A stretch of DNA of 64,000 bases from Fistulifera solaris (taxonomy: Eukaryota; Bacillariophyta; Bacillariophyceae; Naviculales; Stauroneidaceae), in assembly GCA_030295235.1 (NCBI GenBank), contig AP026128.1:868001-932000 (forward strand). Direction: 5' to 3'. Both the position numbers and the translations under genes were made by a program. The notes beneath the pieces were generated by a model. The model was not told where the DNA came from, searched no databases, and saw nothing but the letters and a program-made list of their open reading frames with translations. Below, one piece after another: positions 11,161 to 21,905 of this stretch. Within the stretch, counting starts at the first letter, position 1. Each line of letters begins with the position of its first letter.

Positions 11161-12326
11161 AAGCATAAAAGATGCAACGCTTCCAGTGTCTACGCGAATT
11201 TCACGTAGCCGTCGTAGGAAATTTATCTCTGCAGGGGTACCCGGATACTAAACAATTCGCCATCATCCAATTCTTATATTTACAGTGCACAGATATCAAC
11301 ATTTTTCTTGCGCAATGTATTGGATTCATATAGGTAAGCAATAATAGCCATCGATTTGAAAACAAAACGTTCATGGAACGGTTGATGCAACGCTTCGAAT
11401 GTCTACGTGATTTCACGTAGCTCTCGTAGGGAAATTTATCGACATAGGGGAAACCCGGATATTGCGTAATTTCGATCACACCATTATTCGCGCCTTTCGG
11501 ACACCAGTGTCATCGATACTTTGTCCATCATCGCTAATGCATGTCATTAAGCAATAATCAACTTAACTTTGATTTATCACTGAATCATAAAAACATAAAA
11601 AGATACAACGCTTCCAGTGTCTACGTGAATTTCACGTAGCCGTCGTAGGAAATTTATCTCTGCAGGGGTACCCGGATACTAAACAATTCGCCATCATCCA
11701 ATTCTTATATTTACAGTGCACAGATATCAACATTGTTCTTGCGCAATGTATTGGATTCATATAGGTAAGCAATAATCGCCATCGATTTGAAAACAAAACG
11801 TTCATGGAACGGTTGATGCAACGCTTCGAATGTCTACGTGATTTCACGTAGCTCTCGTAGGGAAATTTATCGACATAGGGGAAACCCGGATATTGCGTAA
11901 TTTCGATCACACCGTTATTCGCGCCTTTCGGACACCAGTGTCATCGATACTTTGTCCATCATCGCTAATGCATGTCATTAAGCAATAATCAACTTAACTT
12001 TGATTTATCACTGAATCATAAAAACATAAAAAGATACAACGCTTCCAGTGTCTACGCGAATTTCACGTAGCCGTCGTAGGAAATTTATCTCTGCAGGGGC
12101 ACCCGGATACTAAACAATTCGCCATCATCCAATTCTTATATTTACAGTGCACAGATATCAACGTTTTTCTTGCGCAATGTATTGGATTCATATAGGTAAG
12201 CAATAATAGCCATCGATTTGAAAACAAAACGTTCATGGAACGGTTGATGCAACGCTTCGAATGTCTACGTGATTTCACGTAGCTCTCGTAGGGAAATTTA
12301 TCGACATAGGGGAAACCCGGATATGG
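11161..12326. repeat. 431-bp satellite-like array, 2.7 copies, with internal palindromes
   Basis: The same sequence returns every 431 bp (palindromes at 11190, 11621 and 12052, and again at 11403, 11834 and 12265). Each unit contains two related half-units of the form CGCTTC..TGTCTACGTGA..TTCACGTAG..CGTAGGAAATTTATC..CCCGGATA. At the heart of each half-unit is a palindrome, CTACGTGAATTTCACGTAG (19 bp) or CTACGTGATTTCACGTAG (18 bp). Copies are nearly identical. The repeated minus-strand open frames follow the unit and are not counted as genes. Confidence 0.93.
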
Positions 12327-12533
12327 TGTAACCCGCCATCATCCATTTCTTGAAATTGCTTTGAAGGAGTGCTAACCTAAAACGTATTGTTGTGCGCAAT
12401 AGACATTAGAAATAAACCACTCGCACACGTTATATTGTTTTACTGCCGCGATCGTCTTCTGTCATCATTTACACGGCAGCACCAGCTCGTACTACTCCTC
12501 ACGGCTACCACGTATCATTCCCTCTTGCAACAA

Positions 12534-13646
12534 ATGGATCGATCCAACACATTCTCTGGCCTGCATTTCGATGCGCTCAAACTTGAAATAGACTTGATCC
12601 AGAAGGTGATGACTCGAAACCGGTGCAGCCACGGTAAAGCAAAGTACTTTAGGCTTCTAGCCATAGCCTGCTCATCTCTGAGAAAATCGAACGTGCTTGA
12701 ACTCTTTGATGAAGTGACCGGACTGCTTCAGGACATCCCAGCAATGTGCAAATCGTACAAGACGAAACGAAAGCGCCAAGAAATTTTTTGGGAATTTCAA
12801 CCGTCAGAAGAAACGAGTGAAATGAACGAAAATGACCTCCATCAGTTGTCCCAACGAATCGACCAAGTGGCAAATTGCTTTTCTTGTCAATTGCCTGTCT
12901 GCTTGTCGAAGTTTGTTTATGCTTCGAAATTCTTCTTCTTGGAAATCTCAAGAGGGTTTTTTCTTCCGTTTTGCGTGGTTACCATTGGTGCTATCGCACG
13001 TATACGGACTCTTTTAGAGCAATTGGGACGATACGTGTCACGAGAGTGCTGGTGCACACTTGAATCGAGTTGGCAGGAATTCCGCGATTTACATGGAGCT
13101 GAGAAACGTTCTTTAATCGCTTTTACTGGCTACAAAGAAGAGCTTGAAAAAGCACGCAGTATTTTCGCTCAATCACTCGTACCGGTTGACTACAGTAATG
13201 CTCTTTCGAAAGTAGACCGCGCCACTACAATATTACAAGATCTTGGTATCCACGTTAAGCTAAGCAAGAAAAATAAAAAGGAGAACAAAAGTAAATCAAG
13301 TTCAGAGGATCTTGATGACCCTTTTGGGTTATCTAATCTTGCAAAGGACGATGATTTTTACGACCGTGGTGAGGTTGTTAAGACTGCCGACGCCTCGTCT
13401 TCAGCCCATACAAAAGAGACCGCGGCATTTGATGAGAGTGCAAGCACTTCAGCTCTTCGACATGGATCTGACTTGTTTCAAGTCGATCGTAACTCTGAAA
13501 TCTTGGAAAAGATGAAAGGAAAGAAGGCCAAGCAGAAAAGGTCTTTATCCAGTGCAGTGGATTCATCGAAGCCAAAGAAGAAACGAAAAGAGAAGAGTAG
13601 TAAGAAGGTAACGGGGGACTTCTTTGACGATCTTTTCTCGCGCTGA
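12534..13646 (+). CDS. NEPRO/RMP1-like nucleolar protein (putative RNase MRP/P-associated)
   Basis: From the ATG at 12534 (MDRSNTFSG) the protein has 370 residues. The N-terminal helix region LKLEIDLIQKVMTRNRCSHG..YFRLL resembles the RNase MRP-associated RMP1/Nepro domain. The C-terminus is lysine rich with nuclear-type signals and ends in GDFFDDLFSR, a motif like the acidic-aromatic end of the family. A hydrophobic stretch near residues 130-160 (FFLEISRGFFLPFCVV) is unusual for a nucleolar protein and may be a retained in-frame intron, although no clear splice pair was found. Known relatives help process pre-rRNA. The assignment is tentative. Confidence 0.45.
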   Translation: MDRSNTFSGLHFDALKLEIDLIQKVMTRNRCSHGKAKYFRLLAIACSSLRKSNVLELFDEVTGLLQDIPAMCKSYKTKRKRQEIFWEFQPSEETSEMNENDLHQLSQRIDQVANCFSCQLPVCLSKFVYASKFFFLEISRGFFLPFCVVTIGAIARIRTLLEQLGRYVSRECWCTLESSWQEFRDLHGAEKRSLIAFTGYKEELEKARSIFAQSLVPVDYSNALSKVDRATTILQDLGIHVKLSKKNKKENKSKSSSEDLDDPFGLSNLAKDDDFYDRGEVVKTADASSSAHTKETAAFDESASTSALRHGSDLFQVDRNSEILEKMKGKKAKQKRSLSSAVDSSKPKKKRKEKSSKKVTGDFFDDLFSR

Positions 13647-13783
13647 ATGCCGGAACGTCATTAGGTTTACAGCTGCGGAATTGGATTCTGCTTCGATGGA
13701 GATGCAAAGTTGATTTCTATCTAAGTCTTATGTAAATCAGATGAGCCCATGAATTCCCGAAAAGTCATGCACGGCTTACTTTG

Positions 13784-15442
13784 CTACTTTGGGATATTTT
13801 TCGTTCGGCGGACCGGGCGATCGATGTGAATAGTGTCAGTCTGGGCATTGTGGTAGGCGAAGAACGGACGAGGAAGATCTTCGCAGAAACGTCTCATCTT
13901 CTGCTTTGCGTCCGGGAGGGATTCGGCGACGAAATATACCGGCTGGTAGCGAGTAATTGGAAATTCTTGTTTTGACGCAACTTCAGGGTCCCACTGTTTG
14001 AATATCGGTGCTGCATCCGCTCCTGGGTGTTCGGGATTGCAAGCATACTCTAATTCACCGAACGATGATAGAAGGCCGGCGCCGTATGCTTTATTTGCCC
14101 CGCCTTCATTGCACACACCGAATTCAACTGAGTGCCAGTAGCACTGATTTCAATCAAAAGAAGTTAGAGTCCCCGCAACTAATCACAGCAATCAATACTT
14201 ATGCAAGACTGTTGCACTTACTCGGGCTAGCTTGTCAATGTCTTCGTCACTGGCCCCCAAGCTTGCCAGACCAATCTCCTGTGAGAAATCACAGAAATCC
14301 CGATCCGCAAACATCGGAGCGTGTCCGAGTAACTCATGACAAATATCAGGCTCTGGCGTATATAAGGGTACCGAATGATGCCGAATGTACTGTGTGCAGA
14401 AAAAGACACGAAAAGCGAGCCCACTGAGAAAATCGCGACTGCTCAACAGTCCAGCAACAGGTCTTAATCGAAAATCAGTGTGCTGCTGCAAGAAGGTGCT
14501 TATGTCCTGTTGCTGAGGAATTTCTTCCCGTGAATATCCACAGTGCTCTTTCATGAGCTCAAAGGCTTCGATGAACTCCTTGCAAGCATATGAGTCATAG
14601 AGAGGAATCATCTTGTCCCAAACCGCACTCCACACCGTCTTCTCGTCGTCATTGTACTGAATACGTGGAATCGGCTTCTCAATGGAATGCTGTTGAGCAT
14701 GCACCGCAAGCTCAGCTCGACGTGCGCGGTACTCAGCATCATGGAAACCGGGGTGATCAGACTCGAGGTCCTTGCCTAATGAAAAGCAATGTGAGTGTTA
14801 ATTCTGTAACCGAGACAACCGCGAATGGATTCTCGTTTACGCACCAGCATCCAAAACTCGACTGACAACCATGTCCAGCTCAGAGACATGACGGGGAAAC
14901 CAGCTTACTTGCTTTTCGTCCAAGATTAAGAGCTTGTCGGTGATAGGCTTCAACGCTTCTAGTAATTGTTCAAACTTTGAGTCCGACATTGACCCCTCGA
15001 GATCTACATAGAAATCGAATCGACGCTGCAAGCCTTTCGTGACTACAGGTCGACTTTCAATGCGACAAATGTTGACATCATGCTTCCAAAAGTGACGGAG
15101 AACGTCGTGCAAGATTCCCACTCGATCGGTAAGCTCCATCAACAACGAAATGCGTGGTGTCTCGCCGTATTTTGTCACGTCATCCTCTACGTGAGCTCGC
15201 TTGAGAATTGGAACATGGTCGCGATAAAAACCTTTCTGAGTAGATTTGTTATAATAAACGATACCATCGCGCGTGTTATCGTCCGACATTTGGGTCTGTG
15301 TAGATTGCAATCGCAGCGAAGCGGCGGAGAAGATTGTCGATGGTGAGAGCATGCATCCGCGTGTTGCTTGCCAAGCAGATCGCTGACAGCGCTTCATCGG
15401 AAGGTCGAGTAGACGACCAATTACCGATCTGTTCGTTATCAT
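13784..15442 (-). CDS. PAH: Aromatic amino acid (phenylalanine-4-) hydroxylase
   Basis: Three exons read downwards: 15442-14845, 14775-14222 and 14143-13784, with introns of 69 and 78 bp that keep frame, giving 503 residues. The N-terminus ([20 protein letters not shown]) is basic and amphipathic like a mitochondrial presequence. An ACT regulatory domain follows ([20 protein letters not shown]). The catalytic domain has the iron ligands in [12 protein letters not shown] (two His) and the Glu of [14 protein letters not shown]. The enzyme uses a pterin or folate cofactor to turn Phe into Tyr. Strict Phe, Tyr or Trp specificity cannot be read from sequence. The ACT domain suggests allosteric control by phenylalanine. 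Confidence 0.93.
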
Positions 15443-15847
15443 CTTACTTTTGAATATCTCTTGGACCCTTTTTACTCCGCAGCAACAAACAATGACATGG
15501 ATAAGGACGACAATGCTTCAACAATTCGCAGTTCTTTGACAGAACAGAATTCGAGGGAATAATGACAGTGTCACGTTTCGAAAGTCGTACAGGTACCGAA
15601 CCTCCGCACAACTGACATTATACACTATAGTCAAAGTGGGGTATAGAAATTTTAGTTACCGGTAGTTTACGCGACGTCCATACGCACGTCGTCCAGACGA
15701 TATTTTTGCGTGATCTTCTCCTCCACCCATGACAAGAAAGTGTTTGTTGATTATTTTCCTTTTATTTTATTCCATGAGAAATTTCTTCTCGTTTGTTTCA
15801 ACAAAGCCGTAATTCTAAACATCAAGAACCAGTCGACAAGAGAGAAG
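15443..15847. other. Divergent intergenic region
   Basis: About 400 bp between the divergent hydroxylase and NOP14 genes. It holds ACTATAGTCAAAGTG at 15624-15638, an inverted match to the CACTTTGGCCTATAGT box of the dispersed repeat module, without the hairpin half. No gene seen. Confidence 0.5.
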
Positions 15848-18800
15848 ATGGGAAAACGCAAAACTAGGTCGAAGCGGTCTGCTTCGTCGCTTCCAAAAGG
15901 CCTCCCTGTTCGAAATGTTGGCGGAAGCAACCCATTTGAAGTATCGGCGGCTCACAAGCGTCCAAAATTTCAAGTGCACAATCGCGTTACATCCAAACAA
16001 CCTCAGGCCCCTTCGAAGCTTGCACAGGCACTGCAGAAACGAAAACATCAAGTTCAGAGCGCTTACAAAGCATCGAAAAAGGCCAATGTGTTTGCCGATA
16101 ACCGTATTGGTGAATACGACGATACGATGACAGCCGAACAACAAAATCTCGCTCGTTTGGTCAGGGAACGAAGTCGCCAATCTAAAAAACATGCGAAATA
16201 TTCTCTTGAGGATGACGATATCTTGACGCATCGCGGAAAAGCTGTGGACCAGATACAACATCATAATATTGTTCTGTCGGATGATGAAGACGAGGATGCC
16301 GGTAATTTAGACGCTGCGGATACGGCGCTGCATTTTGGTGGGGGCGAAAACTCAACGAAGGAAAAGTTTGATTATTATGGCAATCAGGCCGAGGGCACTG
16401 CGGAACGAATGGCTCAACTCTACGAGAAGCGAAAGATGGATTTGGACGACCTTATTCTGCGTCGAAAGATATTGAAAGCGGAGAAGATGCAATCGAAGGA
16501 GCATCAAGCCGAACGATTCGCCGCGTTGGATGAGTCGTTTGATCAAATTGCGGCGCAACTCCAATTCCGCGACAAAGAAAAGGAAATTCGACAGCACTTG
16601 GCTTCCAAACGTGAGGGGACGCTGTCTCCTGAGGATGCTGAAATGGCGGACTGGGACAAGGAAATGAAAGAGTATTTACATGTCCAACGTAAAGTCAAGG
16701 CGAGTGACCGAACTAAGACGCCAGAGGAGATCGCGAAAGAGGAAGCAGAAAGATTGCACAAGCTTGAAACTCGACGTTTGGCTCGAATGAACGGTGACTT
16801 TGAAGATGATGACTTTTCTGATCTTTCCGATAATGAGACGAAAGGGAAAAGGAAAAGGCGGAAGAAAGACAACGCAAATCCTGAAGAACTGTCAGATTCC
16901 GATGATGACGAAACAGATGACGAAAAGGTTACAACACGCTTTACTGCCGATGGGTTGGTACGAGTAAACAAGGATGGAATAGTTGTTGGGAAAGCAGGAG
17001 AAGAGATTGATGGCAGTGACGAAGATGACGAAGAGGATGATACGCCCAAAGAAACTCCCGCGCTTGATTTGCCAGCTCCATTGGAAGTTAGAACTAGAGT
17101 TAATGCTAGTTACCGTGCGAAGGAACAGTATGATGGTAACGAGTCATGGTTCACAGGTATCGTCGAAGCCGTGCACAATGATTCAAAGGGCGGTTTCAAA
17201 TATGATGTGAGATATGATGACGGCGATTTCGAGGAGGAAGTTGAACCCCAATTTATCAGAGTCTTAGCCAGGTCGGCAGAAGAACTCGAAAAGGAAGACG
17301 AAGCGACAGCGAAGGATTCGGATATAAAATTCAAGCGACAATTAGCCAAGGAAAAAGCTAGGTATGTTTTCAAAAATGTTTTGTTGGTGTTCGCTCCGGC
17401 TTCGCGTTTGCAAGAGATTTCTCTTGATTGCATTTGTTCTGGTCAAGGTGTGGGCGTTTTGCTCTACGCTTGGGCTACGATGAGAGCTTGCACCCATAGT
17501 GATTTATGTCACAATAGTACCTTTGAATAAGAGACGTCATTCATTGGTCTCCTTGACAGGCACATTACTCACGTTCGCCCTTAGGTCTCAGATTCCTTTT
17601 GTTTTCGAAGTACCTACCACACTTGAAGCATTACATGATATCATTGCAACACATGCGACTACTGGTAAAGAAGCTTCACTCATTATGAGCCGGATACACA
17701 AAGCTAATTCTGTGAGACTTGATCGAAGAAACAGCGAAAAGATGCAGAACTTTTATGATGTTTTAATTCGTCGATTTATCGCTGTCGGTGACGCGATTCA
17801 CAAGTCAGGCGATGGCGGTGCTGAACTTGGTCGTTATGCGCAACTTGACGCATTGGTCAAACTAATGTATGATATGGCACAGGATGCCCCGGAGAGCGCG
17901 GCGGCTGTTTGGAGTCGTAGGCTTGGGTTCTTCGAAAACGCGCACGCCAAACGTTTGAGGGACTCAGAATTTGTGCGCGATGACGGCGAAGAAGCATTTT
18001 CAGCTTGGCCTTCGACAGGAGTTTTTCTAGCGCTCCGTGCTCTCTGTCATATATTCCCTGCAACTGATCTTCGACACCAGATTGTTACACCTGCGGTGTT
18101 GCTGCTTGGGCAAATTGTATCTCACACACCTGTTGCTACAACACACGACTTGGCAATGGGCATCCTTCATGCCGGTTTGCTAATCGAATACACAAGAGAA
18201 GCGAAGAGGGTATCACCGGAGGCTCATGGATTTCTTGCCGGTGTAATTCGGCTGTTTGCAGCGAAAGAGGAAGAGCGCCGACTTCGGCAACCAGTTCCAA
18301 GTTTGGAGCATGCTGCTGAAGAATCCCATTTCACACATCTTCGAATCGGTGCGTCGCGTTATACCGGCGAAGACTTACCGCAACTTTCACTAGAGAAACA
18401 GTTTCTTGATGACGATTCTACTCCAGCCGCTTTGTTGAATACGGCCTTACAGCTAGCGCAAGTTTCAGTGCAAAATTTGAACGCGTCTTTGTTTTCAGCT
18501 GGAACGGAAGCATTTTTCGAATTAACGGCAAGCATCCTTGCTATTGATCCTAAAGCCAAAAATGCCCTCTTCCTTCGGTGATACAAAAGCTGTTGCCTCT
18601 TCGGCGTCGTCTCTGTCGCTTTGTCTGAGCTCTGCACGATCTCCATTGAAAAGACGACAAGGATCTTCTATTCAAGAGAAAGCAATCAAGACTCTTGCTC
18701 CTCGACTTGAAGATCCCGAGAGGTATTCTATGTCGAAGGATAAGGGGAAAAGTGCAACACAAGCGGCTGCTGATCGTGTGCGCCGCGAGTACAAGCGTGA

Positions 18801-19056
18801 GCACAAGGCTGTCGCCCGCGAATTGCGAATGGATGCAACCATGGTCGAGAATGAACGTCGACACGAGAAACAAGCGAAGGATTCAACCGAGCGAGCTAAG
18901 CGACACAAGGCTTTTGCTTGGATGGAAAATGAGCAGGCGACAATGAACCAGCAGGTTCGACAAGGTGGCGGTCTTCTCCAAGGTGGCGGCATGGGGGCCG
19001 CCAAAGCAAAGGCTGCTTCTGGCAAGCTAGGAATCAAAAAGGGTGGAAAATTCTAA
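15848..19056 (+). CDS. NOP14: NOP14 ribosome biogenesis factor with an internal Tudor-like segment
   Basis: Starts at MGKRKTRSKRS. Exons 15848-17361, 17585-18577 and 18630-19056 keep one frame and give 977 residues. The first intron (223 bp, GTATG...TTAG) is clear. The second (52 bp, GTGATA...TGAG) is short, and a one-base change in the AAAAA run near 18558 would be the alternative. NOP14 acts in the nucleolus in the small-subunit processome with NOC4 and EMG1. Conserved pieces include NVFADNRIGEYD, a central helical repeat region and a C-terminal basic end (YKREHKAVARELRMD..). The acidic linker contains an extra segment, about residues 415-470, with YDVRYDDGDFEEEV, typical of Tudor/Agenet-like folds and not a usual part of NOP14. 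The length exceeds the usual 810-860. Confidence 0.9.
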
Positions 19057-19205
19057 GATGATTGAAAACAATGATAAAAATGAACAATGATAAAAATGAC
19101 AAGCATTGCAAGTTAGACAACAGTTTAAGTTTGCGATTTTCGGTTGTTGATTGTAATGACGGTAGATGTAGATCTCATGTAAATATTCACTGCGGAAAGT
19201 CTTGG

Positions 19206-19890
19206 TTACACCCCGAATAACTGTGGCGTGAATACTAAGCCAGCTATAGCCAAACAGATTGCGGCCGCTTCCAGGCTTTCTTCGTCAAAAGCCGCCTCTT
19301 GCTCCACAGCTTTAATTTCCGCACTCTTGACCATACTTTCAGCTTTTTGGAAGAAGTCATCTGCATCCGTAATAGAATCCTTTTTCTCGTCAGGCTTTAG
19401 ATGAGGCAGTTCCGGCATATCTGCCTCAAGTTCAGGGAACAGAGTAGGATCCGGTGTGTTTTGTTTCAAAAGATGTAACTGCATATCGAGCTCTTCTTCG
19501 ATAACGAGCTGGTTGAGAGCTTCTTCTGAAGCAACAATATTATCGCTTCCAAACATGAATTTCTGTAGTCGTTTTCTGTGAAGATCTAGAAGAATGTTGC
19601 GTCAGTTTCAGCACTTCACACGTCGAGCAATCTTTCTTTTCGCACTCACTATTTCTGAGATGTTCCATTTCCTCAATGCTGCACTCTCCAAAGTTTTCAG
19701 CGCACTGTTTCGCACGTTCCATATCTATAGACTGATAGTCTTCCATTGGATCGTATGCAAGGCCGTGGGTATCCTTTTCGATATCCCACATGACGGTGCG
19801 AGCTTTACCTCCGATTCCGACAGGTTTGACGACGAACGAGGAGGCAAAGGATGTTCCACTGAGGATGACACAAATGATGCGGGTTAGCAT
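19206..19890 (-). CDS. Conserved-looking plastid-targeted protein, function unknown
   Basis: The N-terminus MLTRIICVILSGTSFASSFVVKP is a signal peptide followed by an ASSF motif, the diatom plastid entry signal. The first part has DYQSIDMERAKQCAENFGEC and a cysteine cluster (SECEKKDCSTCEVL). The second part, in another frame, runs KRLQKFMFGSDNIVASEEALNQLV to a hydrophobic C-terminus (AAAICLAIAGLVFTPQLFGV) that may be a membrane anchor. The frames join either by a short intron of about 46 bp (GTGTGAAG...TTCACAG) or by one base less in the AAAA run near 19578. The small cysteine cluster suggests metal or redox binding (inference). I do not recognise the family. Confidence 0.6.
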
Positions 19891-20384
19891 GGTTCGTTAG
19901 ACTGAATGGTATATGAGGATGGCTCCTAGTCTGAGGGAGTTGTTAGCTGTTTGAGTTCAAAGCGAGAAAATGCTCACAACATGGCGAAGCGATGAAAGAA
20001 AAAGATCGCGGACGAGGTTCTCTTTTTCGCGTTCTTCGCGAAAATGTGAGAGAAATAATGCGAACACAAATGTCATCTATGACATCACGAACGTTATTAA
20101 AAATATTTTGCAATCCCGTCCGAAAAAAATGATTACGGAGTACAAGGAAGAGCCAAGTCCTAGTCAGTTTCAGAGCCCTGCTATCACATCACGCAACGAC
20201 CTATTGCTGTATCGTTGCAGTTGATGTAGTAGCGTCACTTTCGTTGGTGGTCATGAAAGCGTTACTTTAACCTCTCGGCGACCAACCTTTAGAACCATCT
20301 GCATACGCAACGACTATTCGAATACTTTTGTTTATTCAGTAGCTTTATTTCTTGCACGAGAAAAGTAAACGATTTTTAATAGAT
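19891..20384. other. Intergenic, no gene seen
   Basis: About 490 bp between two leftward genes, likely the promoter of the plastid protein gene plus the terminator side of the Tic22-like gene. It includes TGACATCACG near 20079. Short open frames lack family features. Confidence 0.5.
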
Positions 20385-21593
20385 CTAGCGCATTGGACGA
20401 AGGCGGGCTTTGCCATTACCTCTTCGCGAAATTCTCTCTTTGTAATCAATGGCGCGACTGCTTGGAACAAACGTAATGTCTTGTAAGTCCGGAGGTTCCA
20501 ATTTTCCGAATCTTCGCTTCAATGGAGAAAGGATTGCTGCGGCTGACGGCTTCCAGAATACTGCATTCTTCCTTTTATTCCAAGCATCCTTGTCCATGGA
20601 TGCCAAGACATCCCACATGTTAAAGACTTCCACATTTTCTGGCTTGTCTGGCATGTTTCGTTTCGCCTGACGCTGCTTGAGCTGATTCCATGCTGCCTCT
20701 AAATCCTCATAGTTGAAGAAGAGTGGAGTTTCTTGTCGTTGACCCGTAATCAGTCCTTTAATGGGATGTCGCTTCCGTAACGCCGGACAATGAAAGACAG
20801 GAATACCGGTGTATCCTTCCATATGTGCCGTACCCGGGGGCGCTGTGCTGGCTCCTTTTCGTTCTCGTTTATTACGGCGGCGCATAATGTTCAGTCCCTC
20901 CAAGGCCGAATTCCCCAATATGACAGTTTGCGCATCTTGTGCTGCTGTTTCACTTTGCAGTCCCACTCGTTCTCTTCCCTTGCAGCGAGCGGCGTAAAAC
21001 AGTTGTCGTTTGGGAGGTACAATTTTGTAACGAAGCGAAGCACCCTGAGACGTGTCAAATTTTCCCGTGAGAGCATCCGCGGGCGCCCCGGTGGGTAACC
21101 CACTGCCCAGGTTGGTCGCTTGTCGCAACGCACGAGTCAAACTGAGTGAAGTAACGCGAACATCAGTAGATTGCATGGCGTCCATCTGTTTCATTTCCGC
21201 ATGAGCCGCAATGGCGTCGTCGGGGTCCATGTAATACAAAGCTACCGTCCGAACTTCGGTCCGCTCTTCGGAAACGCTCTGTGGGTTGGAAGACGATGCC
21301 GCGGCCCGCGATTCTTGCACAACTTCATCCAAATCACTCAACTTTTCCATACTCATGTAGGGACTGCCCCAGGGCGTTGTAACGGCAAAGACGGGATGAC
21401 CCGCCACGCGTTCGTAGGGAGTGCGTGCATACGTTGCCGATCCAAACAACGAACCGAAATTCAAGAAACGGCGCGTCGATGTCAGCACAGCGTTGGGCAA
21501 ATTTTCGGCAACGACTGCTTCGGTTACCAGCAGCGCAAGTAGCAGAGGATGGAGTCTTGGTTTCATTTTGATGTGTCTTGTGTTGGATAGCAT
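20385..21593 (-). CDS. TIC22: Tic22-like plastid protein import component
   Basis: 402 residues; an alternative start at 21566 (MKPRLHP) places the hydrophobic LLLALLVTEAVVA at the very N-terminus as a signal peptide. The middle shows the Tic22 pattern: a first repeat with DPDDAIAAHAEMKQ...VRVTSLSLTRAL and a second with GIPVFHCPALRKR...PLFFNYEDLEAAWNQLK. Tic22 is a soluble intermembrane chaperone that passes precursors between the outer and inner translocons. In diatoms it would lie between the inner plastid membranes. The C-terminal ~90 residues are basic and extend beyond the usual family length. Single exon. Confidence 0.75.
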   Translation of the reverse strand: MLSNTRHIKMKPRLHPLLLALLVTEAVVAENLPNAVLTSTRRFLNFGSLFGSATYARTPYERVAGHPVFAVTTPWGSPYMSMEKLSDLDEVVQESRAAASSSNPQSVSEERTEVRTVALYYMDPDDAIAAHAEMKQMDAMQSTDVRVTSLSLTRALRQATNLGSGLPTGAPADALTGKFDTSQGASLRYKIVPPKRQLFYAARCKGRERVGLQSETAAQDAQTVILGNSALEGLNIMRRRNKRERKGASTAPPGTAHMEGYTGIPVFHCPALRKRHPIKGLITGQRQETPLFFNYEDLEAAWNQLKQRQAKRNMPDKPENVEVFNMWDVLASMDKDAWNKRKNAVFWKPSAAAILSPLKRRFGKLEPPDLQDITFVPSSRAIDYKERISRRGNGKARLRPMR

Positions 21594-21905
21594 ATAGATT
21601 ATAGTCTATGAAGTTTACAATCTTTTAAGTATAATCACATCATCATTCCACTTGGAAGTGTGGGGGTCAAAATTGATCGGCTTTGTTAGTACCGAGACGA
21701 CACGTGTCTGTTATAATTTATGAAACAAGACGCACCACATATAGCAGAGACCATTCTTGTATTACCATAACAGTAGGCGGCATGCCGAAACGCTCGCGAG
21801 CACGAGCGACGACACACGCGAGGACAGGGGGAAATTTTGCATTGCAATAATAACCGATGCGTTGCATTGTTGTCTTCCATACAACAATAATTCAGCAAGA
21901 GCAAC
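21594..21905. other. Divergent promoter region of Tic22-like and ARF-GEF genes
   Basis: About 310 bp with no gene. It contains ACGCTCGCGAGCACGAGCG, a small inverted element near 21790. Confidence 0.5.

Noticed and set aside
11201-12278. Repeated minus-strand open frames (MIEITQYPGFPYVD...)
   Set aside because: They follow the 431-bp satellite unit and have no domain or targeting features.
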